Part shown: positions 1-9,047 of the stretch, piece after piece
How the letters are laid out: every line of letters begins with the position of its first letter
Numbering within the stretch: position 1 is the first letter of the stretch
Source of the DNA: Nemertoderma westbladi
Taxonomy: Eukaryota; Xenacoelomorpha; Nemertodermatida; Nemertodermatidae
NCBI GenBank assembly: GCA_032718475.1
Contig: JAUCBJ010006675.1
Span: 1 to 24,844 of the forward strand
Length of the DNA stretch: 24,844 nucleotides
Direction of reading: 5' to 3'
Notes under the pieces: generated by a model
Database searches by the model: none
Told to the model about the DNA's origin: nothing
Seen by the model: only the letters and a program-made list of their open reading frames with translations
Translations under genes and position numbers: made by a program

Positions 1-869
1 CCTAAAGGAACTGTTAATATTTCCCGAAAGCCAATAATATCTGTCAGAGATTAATTATTAACGATCTATCGAATAATACATTAGGTATACACTGCAACCT
101 TACACTGTAATAATACAATTCAAGCATCCGAATTCAGTCTCCCGGGTGTAGATCCATCGGGTGAATGATCGCGCATGGGCTGACTTCGGCTAATGTTTTG
201 CGTATTAGCATAAATTATTGTCGTATGCTAAAGTGGTTTTAATTAACGAAAAGACATATAAATTTTGGCAGGTTAAACTGCTAAAGGTCTTCGAAAGCGC
301 GAACACAAATTGATCAGTTAGATAGTATCATCTTGTTTCTTGCGTTATAGGGGTTTATGAGGGTCCTGAATCCGATGGAAAATGCAATAAAAACAGCACT
401 GGACATCGCAAACTTGTAACTAACTGAAAAGTGCTGGTTACTTGATTTATTCATTTTTTGCCTACGCAGATAGGACTAAACAGCCATTTATAGTAATCAT
501 ATCATTTTTAAATATTTTCCAATGTATTTTGCGCTCCAGAAAACCTGTATTGAAATACAATTAGCCGAAAAATATAACTTTCAAATTTTGTGAAAATTGT
601 GCACTAATTGTAATTTTGGTGCTGCAATATAACCACCCCAGTATATTTTTTCGAAAATTTATTTTTTTTCGGTCGGATCCAGACTCCCCCCCCCCCCCCC
701 GGTATTTGTACAACATTTTATAGCCCGGTACTAATACGGTTAAAGTAACAAAGTTATCTTTGAGGAAAATTGTTCAATTTTGTGTAATTAATTAACTTAA
801 TTCATTTATAATTAAATTTTCCTTTAATTTTATTTTACTTCTTATTTATTTTACTAGTGATATGACAGA
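1..869. other. AT-rich non-coding stretch
   Basis: I see no gene, RNA or clear repeat here. All frames are closed by frequent stops. The only standout is a run of 15 C at 686-700. Confidence 0.6.
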
Positions 870-901
870 AGACCCTAACATACTGTAATATGGTAGAACA
901 C
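870..901 (+). repeat. Left 32-bp direct repeat flanking LINE copy 1
   Basis: This segment recurs at 1594-1625 with one mismatch in 32 by my reading (G against T in TGGTAGAACA / TGGTATAACA). The two copies bracket the truncated LINE fragment in between, which fits a long target-site duplication. About 19 bp of unexplained sequence lies between this copy and the LINE tail, so that reading is likely but not proven. Confidence 0.6.
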
Positions 902-920
902 TCTCTAGAAGTGGGTATAA

Positions 921-1593
921 GACTACTACTACTACTAGGATCGGCATGCTGCATTGCAGCTGCATTTTTAAGAATGCTGTGCCGGCTTGTCAACAAAATT
1001 GCGCCGCCACAACTCCCTATCACCCACGACATTTGCTAGATCATCCGCATCTTTAAGGCCAGTGTCCTTTAAGATGCGTCTCAAGAAAGTCATGGGCTGT
1101 CCACCATGCTTATTCACTCCATGAGGCTGCCAAAGTACAAGATTATGCACTGGCTGGTCCTCACGGCGAAAGCAATGTCCTGCAAAGCGGAGGCGATTTT
1201 GTTCTAGTGTCAAGCTTGGGGGAACCAATGAGACACCTCCAATGTTATATAGTGTCTGGTTGGAGATGTGTGCATTGTACTTGACACAATGTACCCGGCG
1301 TAGCATTCTTGTGAATGTGCCATCCAGAGATTTGGTGTCCTCAGCAGTTAGAGCCCAGCATGGACTCCCGTAGAGGAGTACTGGAACTACTGCTGCTCTA
1401 AATAATCGGACCTTAAGTTTCCGATTAATTCTAGGTGACTTCCAAATCCTGGAAAGCCTATTCAAGGCTGCCCATGCCTTTCCCTTACGTATTCGAAGGT
1501 CCTCACCTGACTTCCGGATCCATGATCCCAGGTAACATAAGTCGTCCACATGCTCAAGCATACCATCCTTTGAGCTTATGCTCATCCGATCAG
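921..1593 (-). mobile_element. LINE (non-LTR retrotransposon) 3' fragment, copy 1
   Basis: This is the 3' end of a non-LTR retrotransposon on the minus strand. It comprises the end of the reverse-transcriptase ORF, a short 3' UTR and an (AGT)n-type tail (plus-strand ACT repeats at 921-936). The last 480 bp (935-1414) recur without indels at 14003-14482, with about a dozen substitutions by my count, so both copies come from one recently active family. The 5' end is cut off inside the RT C-terminal region at about 1593. Microsatellite-like tails and 5' truncation are typical of target-primed reverse transcription. I do not assign a LINE clade. Confidence 0.8.
968..1593 (-). pseudogene. LINE reverse transcriptase, C-terminal fragment
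   Basis: The frame is open from about 1593 to a TAA at 968 and encodes the region after the RT palm. Recognisable blocks are DLCYLGSWI, the run KVRLFRAAVVPVLLYGS, CWALT, SLDGTFTRMLRRV, RLRFAGHCFR and a conserved tail with DTGLKDADDLANV and the WRRNFVD region. This order (YLGS, then VLLYGS.CW.LT, then LDG..TRMLR, then RL..AGHC.R) is the standard C-terminal signature of many animal LINE polymerases. The catalytic palm and endonuclease are absent, so the fragment is dead. The frame continues to 1681 through flanking DNA, and those first residues are not LINE-derived. Confidence 0.8.
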
Positions 1594-1625
1594 AGACCCT
1601 AACATACTGTAATATGGTATAACAC
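1594..1625 (+). repeat. Right 32-bp direct repeat flanking LINE copy 1
   Basis: Second copy of the 870-901 repeat, directly abutting the 5' truncation point of the LINE. Just downstream, TGGTATAACACC and GGTGTTCTACCA (1616-1654) can pair as an imperfect hairpin, so the target may itself have been a small palindromic repeat. Confidence 0.6.
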
Positions 1626-2559
1626 CCACTCTCGTTGAGATATGGTGTTCTACCACAAGATGATATGATATATTGTTCCAAAAAATGCTACATAAGGTGT
1701 ATTTTTCACGATATTGAGACCTGAAACGGGTGGATGGTAAAATGATATACGGTAAAATGGACAACACCAGGAGAAAGAGCACCACCGATTTGCCTAGAAT
1801 CGAAAAATTTGAGATAGGGTATTGTACCTTCTGACGGCAGTGTACAGGACTTGTATCACCTGTCTAGGTATGGTTGAAATTAAAATATATCGCATCGAAA
1901 CAGATGACTTAGCCAAACCAGTTTTGTAAACTTCCTGAATGCTATTATTATTACAGAATAATTTTAAAATTAAAATTTACTTGTAATTTTCGTGGGCACC
2001 AAATCTGGAAAATATTATTTCGATTACAAACATGCAGAATGAACAGTCAAGTGTTCAAGCTTTACGTATCTAAACTTCTAAAACACTCTCACTGTTATAT
2101 AATCACATGTTAATCAAAATTGCAGCAGAGTGTCGGGACGGAATTTTCTGTCCCGTCACCAACTATTTGGATCCAATAAGTTGTTACACTGTTGAAAATA
2201 GTTAGTAAATTCGTGACGGACGGAAGTTCCGGCATTAAAAGTTAATTTTTTATCATTCCAAATATAAGTTATATTAATTGGTGATAGTCATAACATAGGA
2301 CAAGTTAATGTATAGTTATTCTATAGTAACTTTAATCGATAACTCTCAACAACACGTTTTCCAGGCTCAAAAAACATTTTCCGTCGCGTCACGAAAAAAG
2401 AGTTCTGAAACTCTACAAATGACCATGAATCTCAAAAAGTTTGTCATTGTACAGCAATGTAAGTAATCATAAGAGCTGGTTATTTAGCCATGAAATAATG
2501 CCGAGAAAAGTGCGATATTTATAATTTTATAAATTGGAATTGTGGTTGACACGTTTCAG
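1626..2559. other. Non-coding stretch
   Basis: No supported gene. There is an imperfect inverted pair around 2159-2205 (ACCAACTATT against AATAGTTAGT), flanked by CGTCAC / GTGACG words. This may be the remnant of a small inverted-repeat element, but it is too degenerate to call. Confidence 0.4.
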
Positions 2560-2850
2560 ATCACGCCCAGTGGTTGACCCCCTCGCCCCTAGTCACCGCC
2601 AACAGACCCTAATTGCAGGGGTCGTGCTGCAGAGGGAGCCGAACAGGGGGAGAACAAGGTGATATATTTCCCCTTGTTAAGTTCGAGACCCTCGGCCGCC
2701 CCGGTCAAGAGACGTCCTCCATCCTTCAGGAGATCGGGTCCCGCCTCCACACCGTCACGCATGAGCCGCGCTCCCACAGGGCATCGTCGTGGCCATTCTG
2801 GTGGGCAACACGTCATCTGTCCTGGCGACTGCCGGCCCATCCCTTAGTGG
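2560..2850. other. GC-rich block of unknown nature
   Basis: This roughly 290-bp block is much richer in G and C than the sequence on either side. Short frames are open on both strands (about 60-90 codons), but none shows a domain or start context I recognise. It abuts the 38-bp tandem array. It could be a captured fragment, a decayed exon or part of an unknown repeat. Confidence 0.35.
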
Positions 2851-2862
2851 ACTCTTTGGGGA

Positions 2863-2999
2863 TTAGTCACTTGTAGACTCTTGTATGTATATTTTTGGGA
2901 TTAGTCTCTTGTAGACTCTTGTATGTATATTTTTGGGATTAGTCTCTTGTAGACTCTTGTATGTATATTTTTGGGATTAGTCTTTTGTAGACTCTTGTA
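2863..2999 (+). repeat. 38-bp tandem array, left part
   Basis: Three full 38-bp units start at 2863, 2901 and 2939. Each contains TTAGTCTCTTGTAGACTC followed by a T-rich stretch ending in TTGGGA. A fourth unit from 2977 is cut at 2999 by the inserted MITE and resumes at 3708. Units differ by only one or two bases. Confidence 0.9.
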
Positions 3000-3707
3000 C
3001 AGTACAGGCCACCAGAAAACGCAGATTTGTACAATTGTGAACACATTTTATCAAATGTGTACCAGTGTAATGTAATGTTGTTGAACGGGACAATTGAACA
3101 TAATTGAACAGAATTGAATTGGCAACAACCAAAATTTTTTCGCCAAAGGATACAATTGAATACTTTTGAAACGCGTAGTAATCTGGAAACTCTCTGTAGT
3201 TTGCCGCGAACTGTCACTCACTGCAGCTGGAAATGCGATAAGGATTTTGTTTACCTTTATAGTGTGCGGTTAATAGTGTCTAGTAGGCAGGCCTATAGTT
3301 AGTGATGTTAAGGCATCTTCTGGTGTTTCTCTGTGCCCTCTCGGTGTCAGACTAATGGCGCGACATCTCCCTCCACTAAATTAATTATTCAATGGTCTAG
3401 GCTCTTCCATCCATATACCCATCCACTCCCATACACTCCATGAACCTCCATGTGGTCTTGTATGTAGTTCTCTCTCTACCAATACAACCCATGTCCGCAA
3501 TGTTACGCCCTGGGGGCTCTCTCATCTACCTGATATCAGACATACAGGCGCACCGCACACTAAGCCTTTGTCGGTCCCAGCAAGTTAGCCTCCTGCTGTG
3601 TGATCTAGAAGATAACTCGCCAGAACCTGCCAATCAGATGACTTGAACAAATGTGTTCACATGTGATCACATTGGATGAAATCTGCTTTTTCTGGTGGCC
3701 TGTACTG
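3000..3707. mobile_element. Tc1/mariner-type MITE, 708 bp
   Basis: The element has terminal inverted repeats of about 29 bp. The left end begins CAGTACAGGCCACCAGAAAA, and the right end is its reverse complement with one mismatch over the full repeat. It is bounded by TA on both sides (2998-2999 and 3708-3709). Removing the element plus one TA restores an intact unit of the host 38-bp array, which proves insertion with a TA target duplication, the hallmark of Tc1/mariner (IS630) transposition. The interior has no transposase-like frame. An open stretch at 3440-3646 has no recognisable domain. The element is therefore non-autonomous. Confidence 0.85.
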
Positions 3708-3797
3708 TATGTATATTTTTGGGATTAGTCTCTTGTAGACTCTTGTATGTATATTTTTGGGATTAGTCTCTTGTAGACTCTTGTATGTATATTTTTT
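3708..3797 (+). repeat. 38-bp tandem array, right part
   Basis: Continuation of the array at 2863-2999. It contains the remainder of the interrupted unit (3708-3724), one full unit (3725-3762) and a final unit that decays at about 3797 into AT-rich DNA. Confidence 0.9.
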
Positions 3798-4240
3798 ATG
3801 TTTTATAAACATGTATATTTTGTTATGAATGTGAGTTTCTTACAAAGGATGAAACACAAGTAGATCAGCTCATATATTAAAATATAATATATTAAATAAT
3901 ATAAAAAATTAATAAATAATATTAAAATAATTTTAAATTATTTAAAAAATAAATATAAAATTTGAAAACTTAGATTAGACACAATAATTGCCTATTTACC
4001 ATCGGTTCCCTATAAGGCCCGGGGGAAGGTCAGTTTTTAGATCTTGGCTCAAAATTATAATTTTGATTGATAAGGGTTTTCGAGGTCGCTGATAAGGATT
4101 ATACCAGTTAAAAATATTGTGAAAATGCATGATTTGGCGCCATCCTAGTGCGCCAGAATGAAAAGTAGAAGTAGCAAAAAACTGTTAAATTTTGTCTTTG
4201 GTTTGGTAATTCTGAAGCTATACTGGAATTGGTTCTAGGT
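3798..4240. other. AT-rich non-coding stretch
   Basis: No gene seen. A word near 4076-4092 (TTTTCGAGGTCGCTG) recurs almost exactly at 5260-5274 just beyond the foldback element, so the flanking DNA is itself repetitive. Confidence 0.4.
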
Positions 4241-5257
4241 CAGTAGCCCCCCGGACAGTAGCCCCCCGGACAGTAGCCCCCTGGACAGTAGCCACCCGAA
4301 TGAGTTTTGTAACCTTTATTTTTTGTGTCTTATTTCTGGATGTAGGACAATTCGGTCCCGGACAATTCGGTCCCGGACAATTCGGTCCCAAAACACAAAA
4401 TTAATGGGACCGAATTGTCCGGGACCGAATTGTCCGGGACCGAATTGTCCGGACCGAATTGTCCGGGACCGAATTGTCCTGCTTCCCTTATTTCTTACTG
4501 TCTTATTATGTCTTATTTGTTACTGAGTGTTATTTGATATGGGTTAGTGTTCTAGAACCTCAGTAGATATTTTTTTATGGTAGCTTGTGTATTTTTTACT
4601 TGCCAGTATTTTCGAAAATAAAAAAAAATTAATATTGTTTTCAGTGTTTTTGATATTGGTGAATGTTCTAGAACTTTAGTCGATTTTTTTTATGGTAGCT
4701 CTAGCTAGTATTTTTTGAAAATATATATTTAATACCCCCATATTTGAATATTGGTTATTAATATATTCAGCAACATTTTAAACCTGAAATATCCAGGTTT
4801 TCACAATTTTGAAGAAAATTTAAAAAATACTAGCCATCTTAAAAAAAACATATCTATTTTCCCAATACAAAAAGAGCATTAAAAAAAATTATATTCTGGA
4901 ATTTCAGCGATATAAAACATTACTGATTAAATGAAAAATGTAGATGTTTTTTCTTATTATTTACTCATGGGGCTAGGGGGCTATTGTCCGGGGGGCTTCT
5001 GTCCGGGGGGCTACTGTCCGGGGGGCTACTGTCCGGGGGCTACTGTCCCGGGGGGCTACTCTCCGGGGGGCTACTGTCCGCGGGGCTACTGTCCCGGGGG
5101 GGCTATTGTCCAGGGTGCTACTGTCCGGGGGTCTACTTTCCCGGGGGCTATTTTCCGGGGGGCTACTGTCCAGGGGGCTACTGTCCGGGGGGCTATTGTC
5201 CGAGGGGGTTCTGTTCTGGGGGCTACTGTCCGGGGGACTACTGTCCTAACACTACTG
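4241..5257. mobile_element. Foldback-type element with 15-bp terminal subrepeats
   Basis: The left end carries four 15-bp units, CAGTAGCCCCCCGGA (4241-4298). The right end (about 4975-5242) carries about 17 units of the reverse complement, TCCGGGGGGCTACTG, with lengths of 14-17 bp. Inside, an approximately 85-90-bp AT-rich segment is duplicated directly (about 4531-4622 and 4649-4732), and a related copy appears inverted at about 4815-4870. The middle (near 4780-4800) has a small hairpin, AAACCTG / CAGGTTT. Inverted arms made of tandem subrepeats are the architecture of foldback elements. No transposase frame is present. Target duplications are not clear, so the exact ends are approximate. 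Confidence 0.65.
4345..4479. repeat. Nested palindromic array of 15-bp units
   Basis: Three exact units of GGACAATTCGGTCCC (4345-4389) are followed by a 16-bp spacer. Five inverted units, GGGACCGAATTGTCC (4406-4479), follow, one of them one base short. The inner three units on each side form a perfect 45-bp stem with a 16-nt loop. The array lies within the left half of the larger foldback element. Confidence 0.9.
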
Positions 5258-6689
5258 GTTTTCAAGGTCGCTGTTAACTATACAAATCGTTAAAAATCAT
5301 TTGTGGTAACGCAACTATCGTTTTTGGTGCTTGTCTGCTGGGACGAAAAATGCAAGTTATCATAAAATTTCAAAAGGCAAAAATCAAATTTGTTTGAAAA
5401 ATACGATATTTTTGAGTTTCATATTCGTTATCAGCATACCAGAAAGTCCCTAATGTTATAAAATCGGGTTGATTTGATTTTTTATTAAATAATATTATAT
5501 ATCATATAGTTACAAATTACAATAGGGGAGAGTCAGACCGTACCATCATAAGCCTACTTAGACTTTATTTGTTTGTAGCGCCTACAGTTCATTTCTAATT
5601 AAAAAGTATATTTATTTAGAATCATCGATAAACTAACTAACGAGTTAGAATTTTCAACTTTAAAAAAGATAATATAGATGTCGGGTTATCTGGACCAAGT
5701 TTCAATAATATAAATGCCCACCAAAATCCTAGACCTATTTAGTACGTGTCTCGGACATTTATATTGAGAAACAAAACAATCACATTGCGTAGTTAGTACG
5801 ATAGTTTATAATTTAATTGTTCCCCGGGCTTTGAAACTCTTGACTTAAACATTTAACGTCACTTAATGGGGATTATAATACATATAAAACCATTATGATA
5901 TAACTAAACCAAGACGATTTAATACACGAATGGATTTGATTTCCAAATTTGGCAATTAGTCCTTAGATAATTAATTACCAAGAAGACACTGGTTTACACT
6001 GAATAGGCCCACTGTACATCAAATATGTTGTCTAATATTCACTCCGATATGCTTTAATACCATTATCATTATACTATTATTGTATGACATTTGACAGTGA
6101 TAATGTTTTAAGCCTACATCATGCTTATATACTATTTCACAATTTGGCAGATAACTTATCTATTTATCGAGAAATAAAGGTAACAGAATCAGCGGTTGTG
6201 TTTCTGGATATTAATTCATTATACTGTACCAATCATAAATAGAGTACTATCCATTAATTAATATCATTAATATCTAAATTAATTCCGTTAAAAATAATGA
6301 TTATAATTAATTATGATTTTCGCATACAACATAGGCCTACAGTATAGTTACACTGAATAACCATGTTTACATTAGATATACAAATTATTTACACTAAAAC
6401 TTTAGGAATGTCTTATATCATTTACGGAGTGAACAATAAACCATATTACAGTATAAGAAGCGTCCAATTATTAGGTGGGTAAAACTATGTTCAAAGGCCT
6501 CAAAAACAATGGCAACCGATAATATCAATAATGTTCACTAACCTAAAAATATTTACCGAAATTACATAAGCCGAAAACCCATTAGAGAAGGTCCCTAGTT
6601 AGGGATTTGGGGGGCGCACCCCCTGGAAATTTGTAAAAAATAAAAAATAAAGAGTATAATGTTAGTAGTGTGAAGTGATTATAAGTAAG
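5258..6689. other. AT-rich non-coding stretch
   Basis: No gene or known repeat recognised in 1.4 kb. The only notable feature is a G-rich hairpin word near 6608-6625, where GGATTTGGGGGGC is followed by a complementary C-run. It resembles the one at 17670-17709. Confidence 0.5.
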
Positions 6690-7440
6690 CTTTGCGTCCT
6701 CCTTGTCACTACTGCAACTATCGGCAAGATACATTGCGGCTGCAACAGCCACAACTCACTATCATCCATGACATTTGCTAGACAGGTGCTACTGCTCCTC
6801 TAAATAATCGAACCTTGAGATTCTGTTTTATTCTAAGGGATATTCAATGCTGCCCATACCTTCCAATTAAGTTTTGGTCTTCCTGGAATTTACAAAAAGG
6901 CCAACAATAGAAGCAGACTGATCCAATGAGTAGATGAGCCTTTGGGCTCCCTCTAGTAATTCTGACGGTACCCCTAAGTCATCATTTCCTCTACTTCTTG
7001 TGCCAGTATCAAGTGTGTCACCCTGAAGGACTCGACTCCCCATAAGACTTCGAATCGATCTGTGTCACCATCGGCAGTAGACACAAATGTAGTGGAACCA
7101 TCATACAGTGATCTGATAGCTGCAATAATTGCATCAGGAATCCCATATCCCTTATGATGAACATACATACGTAGTCGGGAGACTGAATCGAAGGCCTTAT
7201 GTCAACAAAGATATACCTATATATCTTGTAAGATGGTCTTACCGATATAAGATGGTCTTTCTTGCCTCTCTTCGATCATCATTCGAAGTGCCAGAATAGG
7301 CCCCATGGTCCCACAACACTTTATGGAACTTGTTTTGATTTCCAAGTAACAGTCTCTCAACAGGATCCCTGATGCGATTGAATATACTGTAATTAATTTT
7401 TTCGGCGATGAGATGAAGTGGTATGCCCTAGCCAACGGTG
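6690..7440 (-). pseudogene. Decayed LINE reverse transcriptase, third copy
   Basis: On the minus strand, from about 7440 downwards, RT blocks appear in order across several frames. First comes a region like the fingers (ALRMMIEERQERP), then YIFVD and, after a frame change, KAFDSVSRLRMYVHHKGYGIPDA cut into short readable pieces (motif A). IRSLYDG, the GD..RFEV stretch and a motif-B word, LQGDTL, follow, the last out of frame near 7025-7045. A degraded DD-containing catalytic segment comes next. The far end (about 6749-6880) matches the 3' part of the LINE at 935-1593 at DNA level (ACATTTGCTAGA, CTAAATAATCG), with an internal deletion. It is therefore an older, broken member of the same or a sister family. 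Confidence 0.65.
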
Positions 7441-7447
7441 TCATAGA

Positions 7448-8444
7448 ATAATTCATGTTAAAGTAAAAAAAGGGTCTAATTGGCTAATATCGTTATATAA
7501 AGTAAACGCTTTCGGCCTACCGGCCTGCCTCAGACTTAAAGAATACAGGAATGCACCACCAAATAAAAGTACATATGTACGTCGAATTCAAAATTCCCTC
7601 CACCGCATTTACATAATTCCAACAACAACGAACGTAATAAAGGTCCACTAAGTGTGTCAAATTATGAATCGAAATGTGTCTTGAACAAAAATGTCAACAA
7701 AAATAAAACTAATAATAATAATAACTAATATAATATTGCAACTTGTAAATTTATAGTTCTCGGCAAGACGTTCAAAAGTGAGTAGAAAATATACTGTAAA
7801 GACGTGCAAAAGTGATCAGTAAATACTGTATAATATAATGATTAAATTGAAAATATAGGCACGAATTATAGTTCAAGTTTATAGTCACATTTCACCAAAC
7901 CATGACGTCATACACTATTTCACCCAATCTCGACCTTGACCTTTTCGTGCCTATATTTTCAATTTAATCATTATATTATACAGTATTTACTGATCACTTT
8001 TGCACGTCTTTACAGTATATTTTCTACTCACTTTTGAACGTCTTGCCGTGAACTATAAATTTACAAGTTGGCAATATTATTTACATTACATAATTGTTAT
8101 AACAACCACTTACCTACTGGCCGTGAACTATAAATTTACAAGTTGCAATATTATATTAGTTATTAGTTATTATTATTATTAGTTTTATTTTTTTGACATT
8201 TTTGTTCAAGACACATTTCGATTCATAATTTGACACACTTAGTGGACCTTTATTACGTTCGTTGTTGTTGGAATTATGTAAATGCGGTGGAGGGAATTTT
8301 GAATTCGACGTACATATGTACTTTTATTTGGCACTGCATTCCTGTATTCTAAGGCTGAGGCAGGCCGGTAGGCCGAAAGCGTTTACTTTATATTATGTAA
8401 TTATATTAGCCAATTAGACCCTTTTTTTACTTTAACATGAATTA
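7448..8444. mobile_element. Long inverted-repeat (foldback) element, about 1 kb
   Basis: The left arm (7448-7865, 418 bp) is repeated in inverse orientation at 7944-8444 (501 bp), leaving a unique 78-bp centre. Anchor words include ATTCATGTTAAAG (7451) against CTTTAACATGAAT near 8430-8443, and GGCACGAA (7858-7865) against TTCGTGCC (7944-7951). The right arm is longer because about 75 bp, starting GCCGTGAACTATAAATTTAC, is duplicated (about 8044 and 8119). Arms are nearly identical over most of their length, implying recent formation or gene conversion. No transposase is encoded. An open frame at 7418-7651 lies within the arm and is not credible. Target duplications are unclear. Confidence 0.8.
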
Positions 8445-9047
8445 TAATTATATTGTTAGCTTTGCAGTAATTAAGCATGTGATAAAAACAATATACGAGC
8501 GGATAGTTAAAGTTTCATTTACACGCCACAGTTTACAACCCCGTTTCTAGGTACTTGTTACCTCTATTAACTGCAATAAAGTGTTGAAGAAATTGCACAT
8601 TCAAATATTTAACATTTTAAACTTAAATTTAAATTTATGTAGAAATATGTAAAATTATGTATTTTTTTCACACAAATACGAAAAAATACTGTAATATTTT
8701 GGTTAACCTAATATACATTGTACAACAGTACAATCATACGCTTTCTTATATACATACACAAAAACATAGAAGGTCTACAATATAGAAGGTCTACTGTGCT
8801 ATAGTAGATATAGTAGAAGGTCTACTGTGCTATAGACCCTACTGTGCTTACGAGTACTATTTTATTTTAGCAATGTTATATTTAATTATGCTTCTTATTT
8901 TTAGAACTGATAATTATGTTTTTATCACAGAGTGTTTTTTAATTTTATGTAATACAAATTTTTATCATAAGTAATATTATTATTATTACATTATAAATTT
9001 ATGATAATTCATACAGTACACGGCCTTTATAATATATTTAATATACA
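8445..9047. other. Non-coding stretch upstream of the EF-hand gene
   Basis: AT-rich DNA that probably holds the promoter and 5' UTR of the gene starting at 9048, though no core promoter element can be singled out in this composition. An imperfect short repeat of AGAAGGTCTAC... and CTACTGTGCTATAG occurs three times at 8768-8849. Confidence 0.4.
8768..8849 (+). repeat. Imperfect short direct repeats
   Basis: AGAAGGTCTAC occurs at about 8768, 8784 and 8815, and CTACTGTGCT recurs alongside, interrupted by ATAGTAGAT words. Too short and irregular to assign to a class. Confidence 0.6.

Noticed and set aside
3440-3646. 68-codon frame inside the mariner-type MITE
   Set aside because: Too short for a transposase, with no helix-turn-helix or DDE motif; a chance open frame.
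4931-5293. Open frames rich in PGGYC / SGGLL repeats that look like a repetitive secreted protein
   Set aside because: They arise from translating the 15-bp terminal subrepeat of the foldback element. The unit length is a multiple of three and stop-free, so several frames stay open. Units of 14, 16 and 17 bp break any constant frame.
7418-7651. 77-codon open frame at the left arm of the inverted-repeat element
   Set aside because: It lies almost wholly in an inverted-repeat arm, has no domain, and starts in LINE debris.
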